A stretch of DNA of 64,000 nucleotides, taken from the NCBI GenBank assembly GCA_900659855.1, contig CAACVI010000034.1, forward strand, positions 248,001-312,000, read 5' to 3'. A program made the position numbers and the translations under genes. The stretch comes from Candidatus Desulfarcum epimagneticum. GTDB lineage: Bacteria; Desulfobacterota; Desulfobacteria; Desulfobacterales; CR-1. Shown here piece after piece: positions 59,023 through 64,000 of this stretch (the stretch's first letter is position 1; each line of letters starts with the position of its first letter). The notes under the pieces were generated by a model, which was not told the origin of the DNA, searched no databases, and worked only from the letters and a program-made list of their open reading frames with translations.

Positions 59023-59043
59023 GGGCGACCCAGGGGGTCGCCC
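59023..59043. repeat. REP-like palindrome, copy 2
   Basis: GGGCGACC (59023-59030) and GGTCGCCC (59036-59043), 23 nt after the VapC-like stop. The remaining gap to livM (about 250 nt) shows no gene. Confidence 0.72.
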
Positions 59044-59292
59044 CCACACCCGGAACCAGACAGGGGTAAATTCGAATATGTTTTGAACAATATGAAAAGA
59101 AAAACGAAATCAATCACCCCCGGGATCAACGCCCCGGTCATGCAGAGGGGCCCTTGCAGTTCACGGCCGCCCTCAAAACGCAAACCCACGCAAAAATACA
59201 ATGCCGCCACCCATTGGACCCATCGTGGGAGGGAGTTGAACCCGTATGGATGTTGACAATCTGAAAAAATCAAAAACACATTAAAACCAGAC

Positions 59293-60572
<1,280 letters not shown>

Positions 60573-60573
<1 letters not shown>

Positions 60574-61298
60574 TGAACACGCAAAACCCCCTGCTGGAGC
60601 TTAAAGACATCCACACCTTCTACGGCCACATTCACGCCCTCAAGGGCGTTTCGCTGTCCATCCATGACGGGGAGATCATGTGCCTGATCGGGGCCAACGG
60701 CGCGGGCAAATCCACCACGCTCATGACCATCTCCGGGGTGGAGAAGGCGGCGCGGGGACGGATATTTTTCGACTCCAACCCCATTGAAGAGATGGAGCCG
60801 GAAAAAATCGCGGCCCTGGGGGTGTCCCAGGCGCCCGAGGGCCGGCAGATTTTCCCCCGCATGACGGTTTTTGAAAACCTGGAAATGGGGGCCTATCTTC
60901 GCAAAGACCGGGACAAAATCAAAGAAGACATGGAGTGGGTCTTTTCCCTTTTCCCGGTTTTAAAAGACCGAACCGGTCAGCTGGGCGGCACTTTAAGCGG
61001 CGGGGAGCAGCAGATGCTGGCCATCGCCCGGGCGCTGATGTCCCGACCCCGGCTTCTTCTTCTGGACGAGCCGTCCCTGGGCCTGGCGCCCCGGCTGGTG
61101 GAGACCATCTTTGAAACCATCATGGAAATCAACCGGGCCGGCGCCGCCATATTCCTGGTGGAGCAAAACGCCCGGATGGCCCTGGCCGTGTCCGACTCCG
61201 GCTGCGTGATGGAGACGGGCAGCATTGTTCTGGCCGACCGGGCGTCCAGGCTTCTGGAAAACGAAAAAGTGAGACAGGCGTACCTCGGGGAATCGTAA
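60573..61298 (+). CDS. livF: Branched-chain amino-acid ABC transporter ATP-binding protein LivF
   Basis: The 241-residue ABC ATPase has Walker A GANGAGKSTT, Q-loop VSQAPEGRQIFPRMTV, signature LSGGEQQMLAIARALM, Walker B LLLDEPSLGLAP and the H-loop region FLVEQNARMAL. It completes the five-gene liv transporter with LivG. Confidence 0.96.
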
Positions 61299-61332
61299 AA
61301 CCCCCCACACGGCAAACGCAATGAACACGAGA

Positions 61333-61354
61333 GGGCGGCCACAGGGGGCCGCCC
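61333..61354. repeat. REP-like palindrome, copy 3
   Basis: GGGCGGCC (61333-61340) and GGCCGCCC (61347-61354), followed by CTACGA as at copy 1. Lies between livF and the lipoprotein gene. Confidence 0.7.
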
Positions 61355-61397
61355 CTACGACAATCAACGCAATAAACCCAAAAGGATCGATGAAACC

Positions 61398-61934
61398 ATG
61401 AAAATTTCATTTTACCCAAAAACCATCGTTTTCATTATCTTTTCGCTTATTTTTTTCGCCTGCGCCGCTCCCGAGCCGGAGTGGGAAAAGGTCGCCCATC
61501 CCATCCCCGGAGGCGAGCTGACCGTGGAGGGGGACCGCATTTTCCATAACGGCCGGCTGTTCGCCGAATTGCGGTACTTTATCCACGACACGGACGTGGT
61601 ATATTACAAAGACGATGTTCCGGAGGTGGTCAACGGGTTTTCGATTTTTTACCACCCCTATGGAAAAGAGATCTGGATATTCCCGGTCTGGTCGGTTCAA
61701 ACCGACGGCGGGGAGGTTCGCGGCGCCCGGGACGTTCAGCGGGTCTGGGACGCGTACAGAAAAAATCCGGCGGGCCCCTCCCCTCTTCGGCTCAAGGGCA
61801 TGACGCCCAACCGGGAGTTGCTCGAAAAAACCCTGGCCACGGACATTCAAATTTCCCCGGACGGAAGAAACGTGACCTACCGGGCCGCCGGCCGGACGTT
61901 TCGATACGATGTGGAAAAGGGGCTTTCATTTTAA
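61398..61934 (+). CDS. Putative lipoprotein
   Basis: The 178-residue protein has an N-terminal lipoprotein signal (residues 1-22, lipobox FFAC, Cys 22). The soluble part is beta-rich (LRYFIHDTDVVYYKDDVPEV, KEIWIFPVWSVQTDGGEVRG). No family was recognised. The TAATG overlap with the DUF2889 gene suggests a shared role. Confidence 0.6.
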   Translation: MKISFYPKTIVFIIFSLIFFACAAPEPEWEKVAHPIPGGELTVEGDRIFHNGRLFAELRYFIHDTDVVYYKDDVPEVVNGFSIFYHPYGKEIWIFPVWSVQTDGGEVRGARDVQRVWDAYRKNPAGPSPLRLKGMTPNRELLEKTLATDIQISPDGRNVTYRAAGRTFRYDVEKGLSF

Positions 61935-62503
61935 TGGACACAAAAAAAACGTCCCAAAGCCCCCTTGAAAGTGAAAAGGGAACCGAAATTCACTCCAGAC
62001 ACATTCACGTGTCCACATTTGAATGCGACGGGGACGCCGTCATCGTGGAGGGACGCCTCACCGACCGGCGTTTCGTGGAAATAAAGCTCATCACCGGGGA
62101 AAAATCCCCGCCCGCCGCCATTCACGACATGATCATCCGTCTCAAGGCGCGGGTCTCCTGGCCCCCCGTCATCCTGGATGTGGAAGTGGAGATGCCCCAA
62201 ATTCCCCATGAAGACTGCCTGGAGACGCGAAAAAGCCTGGTGTTTCTAAAAGGAAAAACCATCTCAAAAGGATTTTCGGCCATGGTTCAGGAAGAGACCC
62301 GGGGCATAAAAGGATGCCGCCATCTTTCCGGGCTTCTTCTGGCCATGGCGCCCGCCGCGCTCCAGGGCATTTTCACCGGCCGGGCTGAAGACGGAATTCC
62401 CAAAAAGGAAGTGGCCGGTCTTTTAAACACATTTTTTTCAGACACATGCCGGGCGTGGCGCAAAGATGGCGAGGTCATGAAACGGGTTTTGAAGACCCTG
62501 TAG
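61934..62503 (+). CDS. DUF2889 protein
   Basis: The 189-residue protein (HSRHIHVSTFECDGDAVIVEG, GEKSPPAAIHDMIIRL, GIKGCRHLSGLLLAMAPAAL) matches DUF2889, a family of unknown function found in proteobacteria. The conserved Cys in IKGCRHL is typical. The ATG overlaps the lipoprotein stop (TAATG). Confidence 0.8.
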   Translation: MDTKKTSQSPLESEKGTEIHSRHIHVSTFECDGDAVIVEGRLTDRRFVEIKLITGEKSPPAAIHDMIIRLKARVSWPPVILDVEVEMPQIPHEDCLETRKSLVFLKGKTISKGFSAMVQEETRGIKGCRHLSGLLLAMAPAALQGIFTGRAEDGIPKKEVAGLLNTFFSDTCRAWRKDGEVMKRVLKTL

Positions 62504-62522
62504 GATTTTTTCTGATCCGAAT

Positions 62523-63416
62523 TCATCCGGTTGGCCCCCCGGCGCCCCGGGAGGCGGCCGGACCGACCGAGCCCATGTAAATGGCCCCCAGCGCCAGGGC
62601 CACGCCCGTCCAGTTCCAAAGACCGGCGGGCCTTTCAAAAATCCACACATCCCACACAAAGGCCAGCGCCGGCTGGAGCAGAAGAATCAGCCCGGATAAA
62701 GACGCCCTCATGCCGGGCAGGGCCCTGGAGATGAGAATCCATCCCGCCGTCTGGCTCAAAGCCCCCAGGGCCAGAAGCGCCCAAAGCGTCTGCATGTCCG
62801 GTATTTGAAACGAATCTCCTCTCCGAAACGCCTCGCCCCCCAAAAACACGGACGAAACCAGGGAGATGAACATCAACGCGTAAAAAAAAGAAACGCCTGA
62901 AACCGGGGACACGATCCTTCTGAGCAGAAGCAGAAACACCGAGTAGCACAACGCCGTGGCCAGGCCCAGCCACACGCCTGTTTTATACGAGGCCTCCAGT
63001 GGGCTTCCGTTCAGGCCCACAATCAGAAAAAGGCCGAAAAACGCCAGCGGAACGGACAGAAAAAGCAGCGGCGAGACCTTTTCCTTTAAAAAAACCACGC
63101 CCGCGCCCATGAGGACAAACACCTGGAAGTTGGGCAGGATGGTGCCCAGGCCCGGCCCCACGTATTGGATGCTGTAATGGTAAAAGATGAGGTCCAGCGC
63201 GAACACGACCCCGCAGACCAGCAGCAGCGCGGTCTCGCGGCGGCCGTGCCAAAGCGTCTCCCGACGAATCAAAACCGCCCCGACCAGGATGATCCCCCCG
63301 AAAAGAACCCGGTAGAACGCCGACACGGCGGGCGCCACGTTGCAGATTTTCACCCACACCCCGGAGAAGCTGATCATCACGGCGCCGATTAACAGGCCTG
63401 TCATTTTTGGGTTCAT
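62523..63416 (-). CDS. EamA-family (DMT) transporter
   Basis: The 297-residue protein has ten membrane helices in two EamA repeats (GLLIGAVMISFSGVWVKICN, FYHYSIQYVGPGLGTILPNF, GALSQTAGWILISRALPG). A probable metabolite exporter with unknown substrate. It converges on the DUF2889 gene with a 19-nt gap. Confidence 0.87.
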   Translation of the reverse strand: MNPKMTGLLIGAVMISFSGVWVKICNVAPAVSAFYRVLFGGIILVGAVLIRRETLWHGRRETALLLVCGVVFALDLIFYHYSIQYVGPGLGTILPNFQVFVLMGAGVVFLKEKVSPLLFLSVPLAFFGLFLIVGLNGSPLEASYKTGVWLGLATALCYSVFLLLLRRIVSPVSGVSFFYALMFISLVSSVFLGGEAFRRGDSFQIPDMQTLWALLALGALSQTAGWILISRALPGMRASLSGLILLLQPALAFVWDVWIFERPAGLWNWTGVALALGAIYMGSVGPAASRGAGGPTG

Positions 63417-63427
63417 CGGATTTGCCT

Positions 63428-63472
63428 CGCAGGGGCGGCCCTGTTTTGGGTTTTATTCCGCAGGGGCGGCCC
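63428..63472. repeat. Direct repeat CGCAGGGGCGGCCC (two copies) upstream of the EamA gene
   Basis: The 14-mer occurs at 63428-63441 and 63459-63472. It shares its GGGCGGCC core with the REP-like palindromes of the liv region. Confidence 0.6.
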
Positions 63473-63601
63473 GCCCTCGTGTTGATTGGGTGATGGAATT
63501 CACGGCGTCCCCGCGCCTCGAAAAAAGCCGACAAAAAAGCTTGTCAAACCGTTCAAATTGGGGTAAAAGGTTGTCTTCTCGTCGGTCCTCGTGGCCCATC
63601 G

Positions 63602-63677
63602 GCCCCCGTAGCTCAGTGGATAGAGCAATGGATTCCTAATCCATGCGCCGCAAGTTCGATTCTTGCCGGGGGCGCCA
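63602..63677 (+). tRNA. tRNA-Arg (anticodon CCT)
   Basis: Cloverleaf fits: acceptor GCCCCCG/CGGGGGC, D-stem GCTC/GAGC, anticodon stem ATGGA/TCCAT with loop TTCCTAA (anticodon CCT), T-arm GCAAG-TTCGATT-CTTGC. Discriminator G is followed by an encoded CCA. It reads AGG codons. Confidence 0.95.
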
Positions 63678-63699
63678 CCCCTTTCCTTTCCAGAAAAAC

Positions 63700-63723
63700 A
63701 AAAAACCCCAGCGTTCGCCGGGG
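63700..63723 (-). terminator. Minus-strand terminator after the tRNA
   Basis: On the minus strand CCCCGGCGAACGCTGGGG followed by TTTTTT. It would stop transcription entering from the right. The rest of 63.72-63.90 kb shows no gene. Confidence 0.6.
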
Positions 63724-63906
63724 CCGGACATGTTTCAAACAACCCGTAAAAAAAGACGCCATGCTATCCATTTGCCGGAAGTTTGTCAACCGGTTTTGTG
63801 GGATCGTTTTTTTAAAACAGACGGCGCGTTTACTTTCAAATTTTTTGTTTGCGTTTTCATTCGTTTCTTCTTATACTTTCGCATGATATCAAACCATTGT
63901 GGAGCC

Positions 63907-63990
63907 GTAGGCTGGGTTGAGGAACGAAACCCAACATTGCATGTAAATGGATGAAATATATTGGGTTACGCTTCGCTTGACCCAACCTGC
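63907..63990. repeat. Dispersed palindromic repeat (GGCTGGGTTGAGGAACG type)
   Basis: Left arm GGCTGGGTTGAGGAACG with AAACCCAACA, and right arm TTGGGTTACGCTTCGC with TTGACCCAACC, form an imperfect long inverted repeat. I recognise this sequence type as a widespread non-coding repeat in many bacteria; the name and mobility mechanism are not certain. Confidence 0.65.
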
Positions 63991-64000
63991 GAGCTGATTG

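Noticed and set aside
59205-59250. tRNA-like T-arm sequence (GGGTTCAACTCCC on the minus strand)
   Set aside because: The five-base-pair T-stem does not pair beyond three positions, and no acceptor, D or anticodon arm can be drawn. A chance match, or at best a fragment, so not called as a tRNA or attachment site.
63500-63742. Small frames around the tRNA
   Set aside because: They cross the tRNA-Arg gene and terminator; not credible as genes.

Overview
The window looks like a chromosomal segment of an anaerobic, GC-rich sulfate-reducing bacterium of the Desulfobacterota (Desulfobacterales-like). No rRNA or dsr marker is present, so this rests on gene content. The pointers are HdrA/MvhD-type electron-transfer proteins, folate (Wood-Ljungdahl-type) methylene-H4F reductases, an orange-protein-like cluster with ferredoxin-containing MinD ATPases, a tetrapyrrole set (hemC, cobA-hemD fusion) of the kind that feeds siroheme, selA, feoAB and many PAS kinases.

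Layout. 1-2.6 kb: a HepT/MntA (HEPN/MNT) toxin-antitoxin locus with an IS4-family element inserted 13 nt into mntA, all enclosed by a 95-bp imperfect direct repeat. 2.6-8.6 kb: gltB-gltD. 8.65-8.8 kb: a MITE-like palindrome with 10-bp target duplications. 8.9-12.9 kb: two overlapping minus-strand genes, a PHP-SMC-like ATPase (TrlF/Ppl type) and an AlbA_2/HATPase protein, a candidate defence pair. 13-17.6 kb: minus-strand operon of an FmdB-type protein, hemC, a metallo-beta-lactamase protein, cobA-hemD and moaA. 17.7-24.4 kb: TPR protein, selA, a PP-loop protein, bamD-trxB-trxA and a DtxR regulator divergent from feoAB. 27-34.4 kb: flavin disulfide reductase, relBE-like pair, DUF364 protein, and a four-gene signalling operon (receiver, ACT-like protein, PAS kinase, receiver-kinase).

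34.4-47.7 kb is the metabolic centrepiece. A minus-strand run of 14 genes, with no gap above about 82 nt, starts behind a -24/-12 (sigma-54) promoter and ends at a strong terminator. It holds NifX/ORP-like proteins, a receiver-like protein, two MinD-type ferredoxin ATPases, a CGGC protein, an FmdB protein, an IscU-like scaffold, a MetF paralogue, a double-length HdrA, MvhD, MetV and MetF. The sigma-54 activator gene lies immediately upstream. The inferred function is an electron-bifurcating or electron-confurcating methylene-H4F reductase together with its metal-cluster assembly factors, under sigma-54 control.

47.8-54 kb: rhomboid-DnaJ-CTD fusion, EamA exporter, dodecin, an uncharacterised three-gene operon, and a DsbA/VKOR disulfide-forming pair. 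54-61.3 kb: a livG-livK-livH-livM-livF branched-chain amino-acid ABC transporter, split between livH and livM by an AT-rich island of toxin-antitoxin and small genes with REP-like palindromes. 61.4-64 kb: a lipoprotein, a DUF2889 protein, a second EamA exporter, tRNA-Arg(CCT) and a dispersed palindromic repeat. No CRISPR array, rRNA, prophage or replication origin was seen.
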